DNA of 64,000 bases from Polaromonas sp. JS666 (GCF_900103405.1 NZ_FNHX01000002.1:376496-440495); one strand, 5' to 3'; counted from the stretch's first letter, positions 14,818-26,175 are shown. Translations and numbers: made by a program. Notes: generated from the letters alone by a model not told the origin.

Positions 14818-16266
14818 CTAGGAGTCCGGGCCGTCCTCTTCCCCCGCAAGCCGGCCGAACGGCAGCGCCTGCTTGACCAGGATCACCGTGCAAGGCGCCG
14901 CCATGGCGACCTTGATGGGCACCGTCGCCAGCAGGCGCTGCATTTGCAAGCCGTGCGTCGCCGCCCCCATGACGATGATGCCGACCTGGTTACCCCTGGC
15001 GTAGTGCAGCAGCGCCTGCGCGACGTCACCCGATTCGATGACGTGGAAAGACAGCGCCCGGCTGTCCAGGTTCAACGGCTGGGCCCACTGCCTGAGCATG
15101 CCCAGGTAGCGCCGGTGCAAGGTGGTTTCATTGGCCTCGCTGTCGTTGCCGGCCGCTTTCGCCGCGTCAATCACCGTCACGCAGGCCAGCCGCGCGCCGG
15201 GCGCCGTACCCAGCACCCGCATCACGGCGCGCCGCAGGGAATACAGCGTGGCGTCGCTCACGTCCCGGTAAGGCAGGGCCACCATGACGATGGGCGCCGC
15301 CTCAAGCTGCCGCGAAGGCAGGGGGCTGGGCCGGTAGTGCTTGCCCGCCGCGCGCAGCCAGCGCTTGAAGTGCGCCCAGAAACCGGTGGCTTGCAAGCGC
15401 CGCCCCAGCTCCGTCACGGCGATCTGCGACGGGTCCGACAGGTCCAGCGCCAGGTGCGCGGCCGACGCATAACGCCGGCCGGCTTCGCCCTGCAGGCAAT
15501 GCAGGATCACCTCCTGCAGCCACTCGGGCAGCTCCGGCCGCAAGGCGCGCGGCGGCACCGGGTCCATCCACAGGCGCTGGCGCAGGCCGCCCCGGGTCTG
15601 CGGGTTGCCAAAGGGCAGTTCGCGCACGGCCAGCTCGTAGAGCATCACACCGACGGCAAAGATGTCGCTGCGCGGGTCGCCCCGCACACCGACCACCTGC
15701 TCGGGCGCCATCCAGGCGGGGGAGCCGACGGCCGGGCGCAGTTCCTCGGCCAGCAGGTCCGGGTAGTGCGCATGGCAGGACAGCCCGAAGTCCAGCAGCA
15801 CCGCGCTGCCGTCAGGGCGCAGCAGCACATTGGCCGGCTTCAGGTCCAGGTGGCAGGCCTCCTGCAGGTGCAGGCTGTGCACCGCCTGGGCCACGGCCAC
15901 GCCCAGACTGGCGATGTCCTGCGCGGGCAGCGGCCCCGGGCTGTCATCCAGCAATTGCTGCAGGGTGCGGCCGGGCACGTATTCCATCACCAGGTAGGGC
16001 AGCTTTTCGAGGTCGCCCGCCGCCACCAGGCGCGGCACGTGCGGCCCGGTCAGCGCCGACAGCAGCTGCAGCTCCACTTCGAAACCCACGATGTTTTCAG
16101 CGCCATCGCCGGCCGTCATGCGCGGCACCTTCATCGCCATGGGAAAGGGCGCGGCCCGCGACGGGTCGGCATAGCCCACCTGGTAGATATGCGCCATGCC
16201 GCCGGCATGCAGGCATTCGCCAACGATAAATCCGTCGACCACGGTGCCGGGCGCCATCAAGCTCAC
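14818..16266 (-). CDS. Ser/Thr protein kinase fused to universal stress protein domain
   Basis: 482 aa with a GTG start overlapping the previous stop. Residues 10-280 are a Hanks-type kinase: glycine loop GECLHAGGMAHIYQVG, catalytic lysine in MAMKVPRM, catalytic loop HLDLKPANVLL, LLDFGLS in place of DFG, and PAWMAPEQVVG. The Arg of the HRD motif is Leu, so this is a non-RD kinase. Residues from about 320 to 470 form a UspA-like domain ending GIIVMGAATHGLQMQRLL and PCTVILVK. There is no membrane segment. It is translationally coupled to the upstream metallophosphoesterase, suggesting a cytoplasmic stress-signalling pair. Confidence 0.88.
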   Translation of the reverse strand: MSLMAPGTVVDGFIVGECLHAGGMAHIYQVGYADPSRAAPFPMAMKVPRMTAGDGAENIVGFEVELQLLSALTGPHVPRLVAAGDLEKLPYLVMEYVPGRTLQQLLDDSPGPLPAQDIASLGVAVAQAVHSLHLQEACHLDLKPANVLLRPDGSAVLLDFGLSCHAHYPDLLAEELRPAVGSPAWMAPEQVVGVRGDPRSDIFAVGVMLYELAVRELPFGNPQTRGGLRQRLWMDPVPPRALRPELPEWLQEVILHCLQGEAGRRYASAAHLALDLSDPSQIAVTELGRRLQATGFWAHFKRWLRAAGKHYRPSPLPSRQLEAAPIVMVALPYRDVSDATLYSLRRAVMRVLGTAPGARLACVTVIDAAKAAGNDSEANETTLHRRYLGMLRQWAQPLNLDSRALSFHVIESGDVAQALLHYARGNQVGIIVMGAATHGLQMQRLLATVPIKVAMAAPCTVILVKQALPFGRLAGEEDGPDS

Positions 16267-17039
16267 AAGCCCGCCTCCAGCCGCGCAGCGAAATGGCCTG
16301 GCAAACCCGCCGCGCGCACATCGGCCGCGGCGGCCAGGTGGTCGTAAGCCACACGGTGGAAGGTCAGCTCGGCCCGGTCCGTGTCAAACAGCGCATACAT
16401 GGCCCGGGTGTCGCCGTCGCGCGGCTGGCCCACCGAGCCCACGGTGGCAAGCCAGCGGCGGTGCGGCGGCACCGGGATGGGCACGCCCGGCGTGGGCGCA
16501 AAGCGCATCAGCCCTTGCCCCGCACCCCGGAAAAACAGCGCCTGCTCGTGTACGTGGCCGCAGAACACATAACGCACGGCCGGGTTCAGGCAGGCGGCGT
16601 CCAGGCAGGCTTCGGCGCGGTGTTCGTTGTCGACGTAGTACCAGCGCTCGGGCGCGTCGGCACTGGCATGCACCAGCAGCGCCGCATCCACGGTGGCCGT
16701 CAGCGGCAGCGCCGCCAGGAAATCCAGCGCCTCCGGGTCCAGCCGTTCGCGGGTCCAGGCAGCGCCGCTCTGGTCGAGAGAATGGGCCTGGCCGGGTGGC
16801 GCCACGGCGTACCCGTCATGGTTGCCCTTGAGCACAATGGCACCATCGCCTGCCAGGCCGCGAATGCGCCGCACCACCTCGGCCGGTTGCGCACCGTAGC
16901 CCACCAGGTCGCCCAGCACCGCCAGCCTGCCGGCGCCTTGCGCGGCGGCATGGGCGAGGCAGGCCTGCAGCGCGCGCAGGTTGGCGTGTATGTCCGACAG
17001 CAGGGCAATCTTCATGGGCTTGGCGCTGGTTTCATTCAC
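16263..17039 (-). CDS. Metallophosphoesterase (YfcE/DevR-like phosphodiesterase or phosphatase)
   Basis: 258 aa. It has the metal-binding motif series of the calcineurin-like superfamily: DIHANLRAL near residue 16, GDLVGYGAQP, KGNHD and CGHVH. An internal ATG at residue 9 (before KIALLSDIH) could be the true start. Its stop overlaps the GTG start of the kinase-Usp gene (GTGA), so both are one operon, and it might dephosphorylate kinase targets or degrade a cyclic nucleotide. The target is unknown. Confidence 0.9.
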   Translation of the reverse strand: MNETSAKPMKIALLSDIHANLRALQACLAHAAAQGAGRLAVLGDLVGYGAQPAEVVRRIRGLAGDGAIVLKGNHDGYAVAPPGQAHSLDQSGAAWTRERLDPEALDFLAALPLTATVDAALLVHASADAPERWYYVDNEHRAEACLDAACLNPAVRYVFCGHVHEQALFFRGAGQGLMRFAPTPGVPIPVPPHRRWLATVGSVGQPRDGDTRAMYALFDTDRAELTFHRVAYDHLAAAADVRAAGLPGHFAARLEAGL

Positions 17040-17160
17040 CGTGAAACACGGCTTTGCCCCAAGTTTGCACCAGGCGGCAGCAAAATTTCCGCAACAGGAA
17101 CAAAATCAGGGCCGGCGTTTTGGCGCCGCCCCGAATTCACCCCATCCCAGGAAAATTTCC

Positions 17161-17667
17161 ATGTCGCTGACCCTCTACCAGGCTTCCATTCCCGTCTTTA
17201 TCCGCGGCTTTCACAACCTGTCGGCCGTGCTTGAAAAAGCCAGGGCCCACGCAGAGGCCAACAAGGTCGACCTCTCGACCTACGTCAACGCCCGCCTGGC
17301 GCCCGACATGTACCCGCTCTCGGGCCAGGTGCAAGGCGCCAGCGATGCCGCCAAGTTCGGCGCCGCGCGCCTGGCCGCCATCACCCCGCCCAGCTTCGCC
17401 GACACCGAAACCACGTTTGAAGAATTGCAAGCCCGCATCACCAAGACGCTGGACTTCCTCAAGACCGTGGACGAAGCGCAAATCAACGCGCGCGCCGGCG
17501 GCACCGTGACGCTCAAGGTACGCGGCAAGGAAATGAACTTTGTCTGCGAGCCCTACCTGCTGGATTTTGTGCTGCCCAATTTATTCTTCCACCTGACCAC
17601 CGCTTACGACATCCTGCGCCACCAGGGCGTGCCGCTCGGCAAGATGGACTACCTCGGGAAATTCTGA
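17161..17667 (+). CDS. DUF1993-family protein
   Basis: 168 aa from the ATG at 17161. The frame is open upstream but the protein MSLTLYQASIPVFIRGFHNL starts here, with CAGGAAA ten bases upstream. The C-terminal segment PNLFFHLTTAYDILRHQGV and the final DYLGKF are typical of DUF1993, a helical family distantly like DinB four-helix bundles. The conserved His in FFHLTTAYDILRH could bind metal. The function is not known. Confidence 0.88.
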   Translation: MSLTLYQASIPVFIRGFHNLSAVLEKARAHAEANKVDLSTYVNARLAPDMYPLSGQVQGASDAAKFGAARLAAITPPSFADTETTFEELQARITKTLDFLKTVDEAQINARAGGTVTLKVRGKEMNFVCEPYLLDFVLPNLFFHLTTAYDILRHQGVPLGKMDYLGKF

Positions 17668-17694
17668 GCGCATGCGCATCCGGCCGGGAATGCG

Positions 17695-18063
17695 CTAAGG
17701 CGTTCCGGACTCAGGCGCCGGTTCGCGCCGTATGGTTTCGCGGTCGCGGTGGTGGTCGCGCAGCTTGCCCAGGGTGTGGTCCAGCACACGTTTGAGTTTG
17801 TCGCTGGCGCCGCGAAAAGCCAGGTCCTGGTTGGGCGCCTGGTGGTTGACGGCCAGCGGGTCGTGGTGCGCCAGGCGCGCCTCCATTACGCAACGCTTCT
17901 GGTCGGGACTGGCCTTGTCGCCGTTTTCGTCGCTCATATGCACCTCGATGCGCGTGATGTCACCCTTGAAGCGACTCAGCGACTCATGCAGCTCGCCGCT
18001 GGCCCAGCGCTCGAAAGACTCGCCGGTGTGCATCGTGTGCTTGGAATTGACCTGGATTTGCAT
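17695..18063 (-). CDS. HPF/RaiA-family ribosome-associated protein
   Basis: 122 aa. MQIQVNSKHTMHTGESFERW, ITRIEVHMSDENG and CVMEARLAHHDPLAV follow the beta-alpha-beta-beta-beta-alpha plan of ribosome hibernation factors. A short basic tail (HHRDRETIRREP) follows, with no long-HPF C-terminal domain. It probably binds the 30S decoding region in stationary phase. It is convergent with the DUF1993 gene. Confidence 0.85.
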   Translation of the reverse strand: MQIQVNSKHTMHTGESFERWASGELHESLSRFKGDITRIEVHMSDENGDKASPDQKRCVMEARLAHHDPLAVNHQAPNQDLAFRGASDKLKRVLDHTLGKLRDHHRDRETIRREPAPESGTP

Positions 18064-18253
18064 GGGATTTTTTTCCTTTCAGGAATTGCAGCGCGCGGGC
18101 CTGCGGGCCGGGCTGCCTTGTGAGCCGCCAAGGTGGCGGCTGGAAAATTCATTGTGCGCGCGATGGGGCCGCGGGTCTGTAGTCCTGGACGCAACCCTGG
18201 AGTGAGGGCGGGTTTGAACCATTCGCTTGCGTATGCACACACACGGTTGCAAA

Positions 18254-19156
18254 CTAACGGGTGGCCAATGCCGCGCAGCGCTCCCCGATAAATTCCCGCA
18301 GCAAGCGCAGGCCCGGCGTCAATTGCCGCCGCCCCGGCAGCACCATGTACATCGGCGATGCCTCGGTTTGCCAGTCGGTGCACAGGGCCACCAGCCGGCC
18401 CGCGGCCAGGTCGGCCGCCACGTCCAGCCGTGACTTGTACATGATGCCGCGGCCGGCCAGCGCCCACAGGCGCACCACGTCGCCGTCGTTGGCGATGTTG
18501 CCGCCGCCGGCGCGCACCACCACCTCCTCGCCATCGCGCCAGAACTTCCAGCGGTCATACACCTCTTCACCGAGCATGAAGCACAGGCAGCTGTGCGCGG
18601 CAAGCGCCTGCGGCGTTTCGGGCCTGCCCCGCGCCTGCAGGTAGGCGGGCGACGCGCACAGCACGCGGCGATTCGTCAGCTGCACCGGCAGCGCCAGCAT
18701 GCTGGAATCGGGTGGCTCGCCCTGGCGGAAGGCCGCATCGACCAGGTCGCTGTAGACATTGGTGACGCGGTCCGACAAATGCAGACGGTACTGGATGCCG
18801 GGGTGCAGTTGCTGGAATTCTTCCAGCCAGGGCAGCAGCAGGTTGCGGCCGAAATCGGAGGGCGCGGCCAGCTGCAGCATGCCGCTGACCTGCTGCCGGC
18901 CGCTGGCCAGTTCCAGCTGCGCATCCCGCAAGGCGGCCAGCGCGGGCCGGCAATGCGCGAGGAAAACCTCGCCCTCGCGCGTGAGGCGCAGGCTGCGCGT
19001 GGAGCGCACAAACAGCGGTGCCTGCAGCTCTTCTTCCAGCCGCTTGAGCGCGGCGCTGGCGGCAGCGGGCGTCAGGTCCAGGCCGCGGGCGGTGGCCGAC
19101 AGGCTGCCCGAATCCACGGTGCGAACAAAGATTTCCAGGTCTTGCAGGGCTCTCAT
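18254..19156 (-). CDS. LysR-family transcriptional regulator
   Basis: 300 aa. The winged HTH is residues 4-60 (LEIFVRTVDSGSLSATARGL, TPAAASAALKRLEEELQAPL), followed by the effector domain of the CrgA-like LysR subgroup (PSDFGRNLLLPWLEEF, YRLHLSDRVTNVYSD). It is divergent from the oxidoreductase at 19278 and probably controls it. The upstream dyads near 19160 are candidate sites. Confidence 0.93.
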   Translation of the reverse strand: MRALQDLEIFVRTVDSGSLSATARGLDLTPAAASAALKRLEEELQAPLFVRSTRSLRLTREGEVFLAHCRPALAALRDAQLELASGRQQVSGMLQLAAPSDFGRNLLLPWLEEFQQLHPGIQYRLHLSDRVTNVYSDLVDAAFRQGEPPDSSMLALPVQLTNRRVLCASPAYLQARGRPETPQALAAHSCLCFMLGEEVYDRWKFWRDGEEVVVRAGGGNIANDGDVVRLWALAGRGIMYKSRLDVAADLAAGRLVALCTDWQTEASPMYMVLPGRRQLTPGLRLLREFIGERCAALATR

Positions 19157-19159
19157 TTA

Positions 19160-19177
19160 CAAATTTTATTTGCAAAT
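19160..19177. promoter_or_regulatory. Candidate LysR operator
   Basis: CAAAT-TTT-ATTTG at 19160-19172 overlaps the palindrome ATTTGCAAAT at 19168-19177. They begin 4 bases before the LysR ATG and lie about 100 bases before the divergent oxidoreductase start, so binding would repress the regulator itself. Confidence 0.4.
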
Positions 19178-19277
19178 AGCTTCAACTGCCCGCCTGTTTA
19201 TCTTGATTTTCAAAATCCATACAGTTCAAGCCATCCATTCCTCTTTTGCAACTCTTCTCAACTCAAAGGACTCCACC

Positions 19278-20303
19278 ATGAAAGCCATTGGCTACCAGCA
19301 AGCCCACGCACTGGACCCGGCAGGCCAGACCGGCCTTGTCGACATCACCCTGCCCGACCCCACGCCCACGGGCCAGGACCTGCTGGTCGAAGTGAAGGCG
19401 ATTTCCGTCAACCCGGTGGACGCCAAGGTGCGCGCAGGTGTTTCGCGCGCCGCGGGCCAGGACTACAAGGTGCTGGGCTATGACGCCAGCGGCATCGTGC
19501 GCGCCGTGGGCCCGGACGTAACGCTGTTCAAGGCCGGCGACAAGGTCTGGTATGCGGGTTCCATCACACGCGCCGGCACCAACAGCGAACTACACCTGGT
19601 GGACGAACGCATCGTGGGCCGCATGCCCGCCTCGCTCGACTTCGCACAAGCCGCCGCCCTGCCGCTGACCAGCATCACTGCCTGGGAAATGCTGTTCGAC
19701 CGCCTCGGCCTGCAGCCGGGCAAAAAGCCCACGCACCAAAAGCTGCTGATCATCGGCGCCTCGGGCGGTGTCGGTTCCATCATGACGCAGCTGGCCGCGC
19801 GCCTGACTTCCCTCACGGTGATCGGCACGGCCTCACGCCCCGAAACCCAGGCCTGGGTGAAAGAACTGGGCGCCCACCACGTCATAGACCACAGCCAGCC
19901 GCTTGCCGCGGAGCTCAAGCGCATCGGCATTCCCGAGGTCGACTATGTGGTGAGCCTCACACAAACCGATTCGCACCTGGACCAGATCGTCGAGGCGCTG
20001 GCACCCCAAGGCCATTTCGGCCTGATCGACGACCCGAAGAACGTGGACATGACAAAGTTCAAACGCAAAAGCATTTCCATCCACTGGGAGTCCATGTTCA
20101 CCCGCTCCATGTTCGGCACCGCCGACATGGTGGCGCAGCACAGGCTGCTGACCGAGATTGCGCAGCTGGTCGATGCGGGCTTGATCCGCACCACACTGAC
20201 CGAACGTTTTGGCAGCATCAATGCCGCGAATTTGCGGCGCGCGCATGCCCTGATTGAATCGGGCAAGTCGCGCGGCAAGGTGGTGTTGGAAGGGTTTTTT
20301 TAA
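19278..20303 (+). CDS. Zinc-type alcohol dehydrogenase-like / quinone oxidoreductase family protein
   Basis: 341 aa from the ATG at 19278 behind CAAAGGACTCC. GroES-like N-terminus (VEVKAISVNPVDAKVRAG, YDASGIVRAVG), Rossmann motif IIGASGGVGSIMTQLAARL near residue 155 and the family tail HALIESGKSRGKVVLEGF identify the ZADH1-like group that reduces enones or quinones with NADPH. No structural zinc cysteines are present. The divergent LysR gene is the likely regulator. Confidence 0.9.
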   Translation: MKAIGYQQAHALDPAGQTGLVDITLPDPTPTGQDLLVEVKAISVNPVDAKVRAGVSRAAGQDYKVLGYDASGIVRAVGPDVTLFKAGDKVWYAGSITRAGTNSELHLVDERIVGRMPASLDFAQAAALPLTSITAWEMLFDRLGLQPGKKPTHQKLLIIGASGGVGSIMTQLAARLTSLTVIGTASRPETQAWVKELGAHHVIDHSQPLAAELKRIGIPEVDYVVSLTQTDSHLDQIVEALAPQGHFGLIDDPKNVDMTKFKRKSISIHWESMFTRSMFGTADMVAQHRLLTEIAQLVDAGLIRTTLTERFGSINAANLRRAHALIESGKSRGKVVLEGFF

Positions 20304-20403
20304 CCTTGCCGGTCGGGCTTGGTTTGGCCGGTTCTTGCTCCGGCCTTTGCGCTTTTTGTTAAGTTCTGCTGGCCGGGGGTAGCCCGGCAGCTACTCACTT
20401 TTA

Positions 20404-20970
20404 TCGAAACCCGCAAAGCGGGTTTTCTTTTGTTCGCCAAAAGGCGCGCTATGCGCGCGGGGTTTGCTCACTTCGCGCAGCGAAGTTACGCAAACACCAA
20501 AAGTAAGCAAAAGAAAAGGCGACCCTGGTGTCTGCGTCCCTCCGCTTCGCTGCGGGCAACCTGCGGTGCTCGGTTCAGGCGGGGTCTCGCTAAACTCGCT
20601 TCGCTCAAACAACGCGATCCCTTATCCGCCTGAACCTCCGCTCCTCGGCGCATACACAAGGGGGTGGGAGAAAAATACTGAATAACTGAAGAAACAAGGA
20701 CACGCCATGGCGTGTCCTTGTTTGTATTTGTCTTCTTGGTTTTCTGTCCCCGCTCCCGATTGCCCCGTCCTGGCTGGGCCGAGCAGCGCAGACGGAGGAG
20801 GGATAAGGGCTGGCGTTGTTTGAGCGAAGTGAAACGTAGCGAGTTTAGCCAGACCCCCTCCGCAGTCGAGCAGCGCAGGTTGCCCGTAGCGTAGCGGAGG
20901 GACCCAGACTGCGGGTCGCCTTTTCTTTGGTGACTTTCTTTTGGCGAAGCAAAAGAAAGTTACTGGCCGC
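20404..20970. repeat. Large imperfect inverted repeat (arms about 130-150 bp)
   Basis: This gap from 20304 to 21054 has no credible gene. Bases about 20500-20630 and 20803-20935 are inverted copies sharing AAAAGAAAAGGCGACCC, GTCCCTCCGCT, GGGCAACCTGCG, GCTAAACTCGCT and CTTCGCTCAAACAACGC. Small hairpins AAACCCGC/GCGGGTTT flank the left side and AAAGAAAGT segments the right. The translation contains the spurious 'FERSEFS' peptide known from intergenic repeats in Burkholderiales. The unit looks like a family of non-coding repeats inserted head to head. Confidence 0.8.
20692..20723. repeat. Perfect 32-bp palindrome
   Basis: Two 16-base halves (AAACAAGGACACGCCA and its complement) meet with no loop at the centre of the large inverted repeat. 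It could form a cruciform or act as a bidirectional terminator through the flanking A and T runs. Confidence 0.85.
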
Positions 20971-21054
20971 CGGGCCACTCCCGGCCAGCTGAACTAAGAA
21001 GAGGAAGGAGGAGGATGAAGAGGAAGAGCGCGCCAAGCCGGAGCAAGACCCGCC

Positions 21055-21552
21055 TTACCCCAAAGTCTTGAACATCACAAAAGCATCCACCAACCCCAAC
21101 CGCACATGCCGAAAAGCCTTCGGCAAAATCCCCACCACCTCAAACCCCAATCGCTTCCACAACCGGACAGCCCGTTCATTGGTCGACACCACGAGGTTGA
21201 ACTGCATCGCCAGAAAACCCATGGCCAGTGCCTCGCGCTGCGAGTGTTCGCACATGGCCGATGCCAGGCCCTGGCCCTGGGCTTCGGGGGCGACCACATA
21301 ACCGCAGTTGCAAACGTGCGCACCCAGGCCGGGCTGGTTGGGCTTGATGAAATAGGTGCCCAGCACCGGGCCGTCACCTTCGCGCACCACATAGGTGGCG
21401 CGCGGCGCCTCCATCCACACTGCGTGGATTTCGGCTTCGGTGCTTTGCGGCGAAAAGGCGTACGTGTCGCCGGCCTCGAAGGTGGCGCGCAACAGCGGCC
21501 AGACGGCCGGCCAGTCGGCTTCCTCGCAGCGGCGTATCTGCACCTGGCTCAT
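21055..21552 (-). CDS. GNAT-family N-acetyltransferase
   Basis: 165 aa. The acetyl-CoA loop is in VVAPEAQGQGLASAMCEHSQ near residue 90, followed by the C-terminal RLGFEVVGILPKAFRH typical of GNAT. The acceptor is unknown. The ATG overlaps the stop of the upstream carboxymuconolactone decarboxylase-like gene by 4 bases, so they are cotranscribed. Confidence 0.9.
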   Translation of the reverse strand: MSQVQIRRCEEADWPAVWPLLRATFEAGDTYAFSPQSTEAEIHAVWMEAPRATYVVREGDGPVLGTYFIKPNQPGLGAHVCNCGYVVAPEAQGQGLASAMCEHSQREALAMGFLAMQFNLVVSTNERAVRLWKRLGFEVVGILPKAFRHVRLGLVDAFVMFKTLG

Positions 21553-21935
21553 GGTTTGGGCCCATCCACCACCTCGGCCGCCGTGCGGAAGGCCTCGACC
21601 GCGGCGGGCAGGCCGCAGTAGATGCTGGCGTGCAGCAACACTTCCTGGAGCTGCTCGGGTGTCACGCCGTTGTTGAGCGCGCCGCGCACATGGCCCTTGA
21701 GCTCATGCTGCTTGCCCAGGGCGGTCAACATGGCCACGGTGATCAGGCTGCGGGTCTTCAGGTCCAGCCCCGGCCGCTGCCACACGTCGCCCCAGGCATT
21801 GCGCGTGATGTACTGCTGGATGGGCATGGAGAAATCGCTCGCCTTGCCGAAGGCACTGGCCACAAAGTCTTCGCCCATCACCTGCTTGCGGGTGGCCAGG
21901 CCTTTGTCGAAGTCGCTGGAAGATGTAGCGGTCAC
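21549..21935 (-). CDS. Carboxymuconolactone decarboxylase family protein (PcaC-like)
   Basis: 128 aa from a GTG at 21933-21935 with AAGGAG seven bases upstream. The frame is open further but the extra N-terminus is translated terminator sequence. The protein matches gamma-carboxymuconolactone decarboxylase in length and in RSLITVAMLTALGKQHELKG and GVTPEQLQEVLLHASIYCG. PcaC acts in the protocatechuate branch of the beta-ketoadipate pathway, but general CMD-fold proteins look similar. No other pca genes except the CoA-transferase pair occur in the window. Confidence 0.82.
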   Translation of the reverse strand: MTATSSSDFDKGLATRKQVMGEDFVASAFGKASDFSMPIQQYITRNAWGDVWQRPGLDLKTRSLITVAMLTALGKQHELKGHVRGALNNGVTPEQLQEVLLHASIYCGLPAAVEAFRTAAEVVDGPKP

Positions 21936-21983
21936 GTGAGCTCCTTGGAACAGGTTCTTAAAAGCCCAAGCGTAGTGGAAAAC

Positions 21984-22018
21984 AAAAAAGCCCGCCCGGG
22001 CTTTCACCAGGGCGGGCA
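21984..22018 (-). terminator. Rho-independent terminator of katG
   Basis: On the minus strand GCCCGCCC...GGGCGGGC is followed by a run of six T. It lies 25 bases after the katG stop. Confidence 0.9.
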
Positions 22019-22042
22019 AGATCAACACTGTTTCAATATTAC

Positions 22043-24447
<2,405 letters not shown>

Positions 24448-25074
24448 ATGACCACCAAGCCCGCAACGCCAGGCGCAGCCCCCCGCTACCCCGCCCCCGA
24501 ACTCAAGGACCTGCCCGAGGACATCAAGGCCAAGGTCCTGGAAGTGCAGGAAAAAGCCGGCTTTGTGCCCAATGTGTTCCTGGCGCTGGCGCGCCGCCCC
24601 GCCGAGTGGCGAGCCTTCTTTGCCTACCACGATGCCTTGATGCTCAAGGAAGAAGGTTCCAACCCCAACGGGACTTTGACCAAGGGCGAGCGCGAAATGA
24701 TCGTCACCGCCACCAGCGCGGCCAACAACTGCCTGTATTGCGTGGTGGCGCATGGCGCCATCCTGCGGATTTATGAAAAGAAGCCGCTGGTCGCCGACCA
24801 GGTGGCGGTCAACTACCGCAAGGCCGACATCACGCCGCGCCAGCGCGCCATGCTGGACTTCGCGATGAAGGTCTGCCTGCAGGCCGACCGGATTGAAGAC
24901 GCCGACTTTGAGGCGCTGTACGGCCACGGCTTTGACGACGAAGACGCCTGGGACATCGCGGCCATCACGGCCTTTTTCGGCCTCTCCAACCGCATGGCCA
25001 GCTTCAGCAACATGCAGCCCAATACCGAGTTCTACCTGATGGGCCGTGTGCCCAAGCCACCCAAGCCAGCCTGA
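24448..25074 (+). CDS. Peroxidase-related / carboxymuconolactone decarboxylase-fold (AhpD-like) protein
   Basis: 208 aa from the ATG at 24448 (GAAGGAAACC upstream). The AhpD-type redox motif is NNCLYCVVAHGA near residue 95, with the Cys-x-x-Cys and His that form the alkylhydroperoxidase active site. The N-terminus (VQEKAGFVPNVFLALARRP) fits the uncharacterised peroxidase-related family. Its position divergent from katG fits a role in peroxide defence. Confidence 0.9.
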   Translation: MTTKPATPGAAPRYPAPELKDLPEDIKAKVLEVQEKAGFVPNVFLALARRPAEWRAFFAYHDALMLKEEGSNPNGTLTKGEREMIVTATSAANNCLYCVVAHGAILRIYEKKPLVADQVAVNYRKADITPRQRAMLDFAMKVCLQADRIEDADFEALYGHGFDDEDAWDIAAITAFFGLSNRMASFSNMQPNTEFYLMGRVPKPPKPA

Positions 25075-25159
25075 CAGTGCGAGTTGAAAGGCATATGGCA
25101 AAGCTCAATAATGCGCATGGCCCGGCGTTCGCGCAGGGCTTGAATCGGACCAGGATTTC

Positions 25160-26071
25160 ATGACCTCAAGCACTACCCCCGTCCCCCTCGCCCCGGCCAC
25201 ACCCAACCCGGCATCGGCCAGCCCGTCCGGCCTGACCGTGCGCAAGCTCGAGATCGACCTGAGCCAGGGCTTTGACCGGCACTGGTATGGCGGCGACGCC
25301 TTCCTGAGCCAGTACCACAACGCCCTGTCCATGAGCTTTCCGGTCGGCGAGCAGTCTTTTATCGACGCGGTGCGCGACTGCGCCAAGCTGCTGCCCCAAA
25401 CACCCGAGCACGCCCTGTTGCACGAGGCGGTGGCGCAGTTCATAGGCCAGGAGGCCACGCACCGCCACATCCACGGGCTCTACAACGCGCACCTGGAAAC
25501 CCAGGGCCTGGTCAACCGCTGGCAGCACTGGGCCACGGCGCGTATTGACTACGCGAAAAAAAGAGGCGCGCAGCCCCTGCACTTCCTCGCCGTGACCGCC
25601 GCCTACGAACACCTCACCGCGGTGCTGGCCGACTACCTGCTGCGCCACAACAACACGCTGCACAGCGCCGACCCGCGGATGCAGACACTCTGGCGCTGGC
25701 ATGCGGCCGAGGAGACCGAACACCGCGCCGTCGCCTACGACCTTTACCACGCGGTGCAGGGCAACTACGCCTGGCGCATACGCTGGTACATCTATGCGCT
25801 ACTGGTATTCACCTTCGACTCCGGGCGGCAGACGCTGCTCAACCTGTGGCACGACGGCACGCTGTTCAAGCCCGGCACCTGGTGGAGCGCCGCCAAATTC
25901 TTCTGGGGCCGCAAGGGCGCGATGTGGTACACCCTGGGCCCGCTGCTGGCCTACTTCAGGCGCGATTTCCACCCGGACCAGGAAGCGTTTGCCGCGCCCG
26001 AGCAGCAGACGCGCGGCCTGGCCCGGCGCTGGCTCAAGGAAAACGCCGACAGTTTTCGCGTAGTCCGCTGA
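25160..26071 (+). CDS. Predicted metal-dependent hydrolase (PF10118-type)
   Basis: 303 aa. Metal-ligand-like motifs are spaced as in ferritin-like helices: FIGQEATHRHIH near residue 95, AAYEHLTAVLADYLL near 155 and WHAAEETEHRAVAYD near 185. A hydrophobic patch WYIYALLVFTF could be membrane-associated. The family is annotated as metal-dependent hydrolase without a biochemical role and could be a di-iron oxygenase-like protein. It stands alone on the plus strand. Confidence 0.82.
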   Translation: MTSSTTPVPLAPATPNPASASPSGLTVRKLEIDLSQGFDRHWYGGDAFLSQYHNALSMSFPVGEQSFIDAVRDCAKLLPQTPEHALLHEAVAQFIGQEATHRHIHGLYNAHLETQGLVNRWQHWATARIDYAKKRGAQPLHFLAVTAAYEHLTAVLADYLLRHNNTLHSADPRMQTLWRWHAAEETEHRAVAYDLYHAVQGNYAWRIRWYIYALLVFTFDSGRQTLLNLWHDGTLFKPGTWWSAAKFFWGRKGAMWYTLGPLLAYFRRDFHPDQEAFAAPEQQTRGLARRWLKENADSFRVVR

Positions 26072-26072
26072 G

Positions 26073-26175
26073 CCCCTCAAAAACCCTCCTGGCGTTGTTG
26101 CACGGCCTTGCCGTGCTGGTGCACTGTCTGCGGCGGCGCGCCTAGCCAGGACCGCTTCGCTGGGTTTGTGAGCGG
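26073..26175. repeat. Hairpin with dispersed GC-rich repeat (second copy)
   Basis: CCTTGCCGTGCTG and GCACTGTCTGCGGCGG at 26106-26136 repeat the core in the loop of the hairpin at 14708-14812. Outer arms TCCTGGCG/CGCC..GCCAGGA and AACCC/GGGTT form a stem. GCACGGC-CTT-GCCGTGC is an extra small hairpin. It lies between convergent genes. Confidence 0.65.

Noticed and set aside
20391..20612. Small frames with the FERSEFS-type peptide
   Set aside because: They lie in a dispersed intergenic repeat found in many Burkholderiales and have no start signal; treated as repeat sequence.
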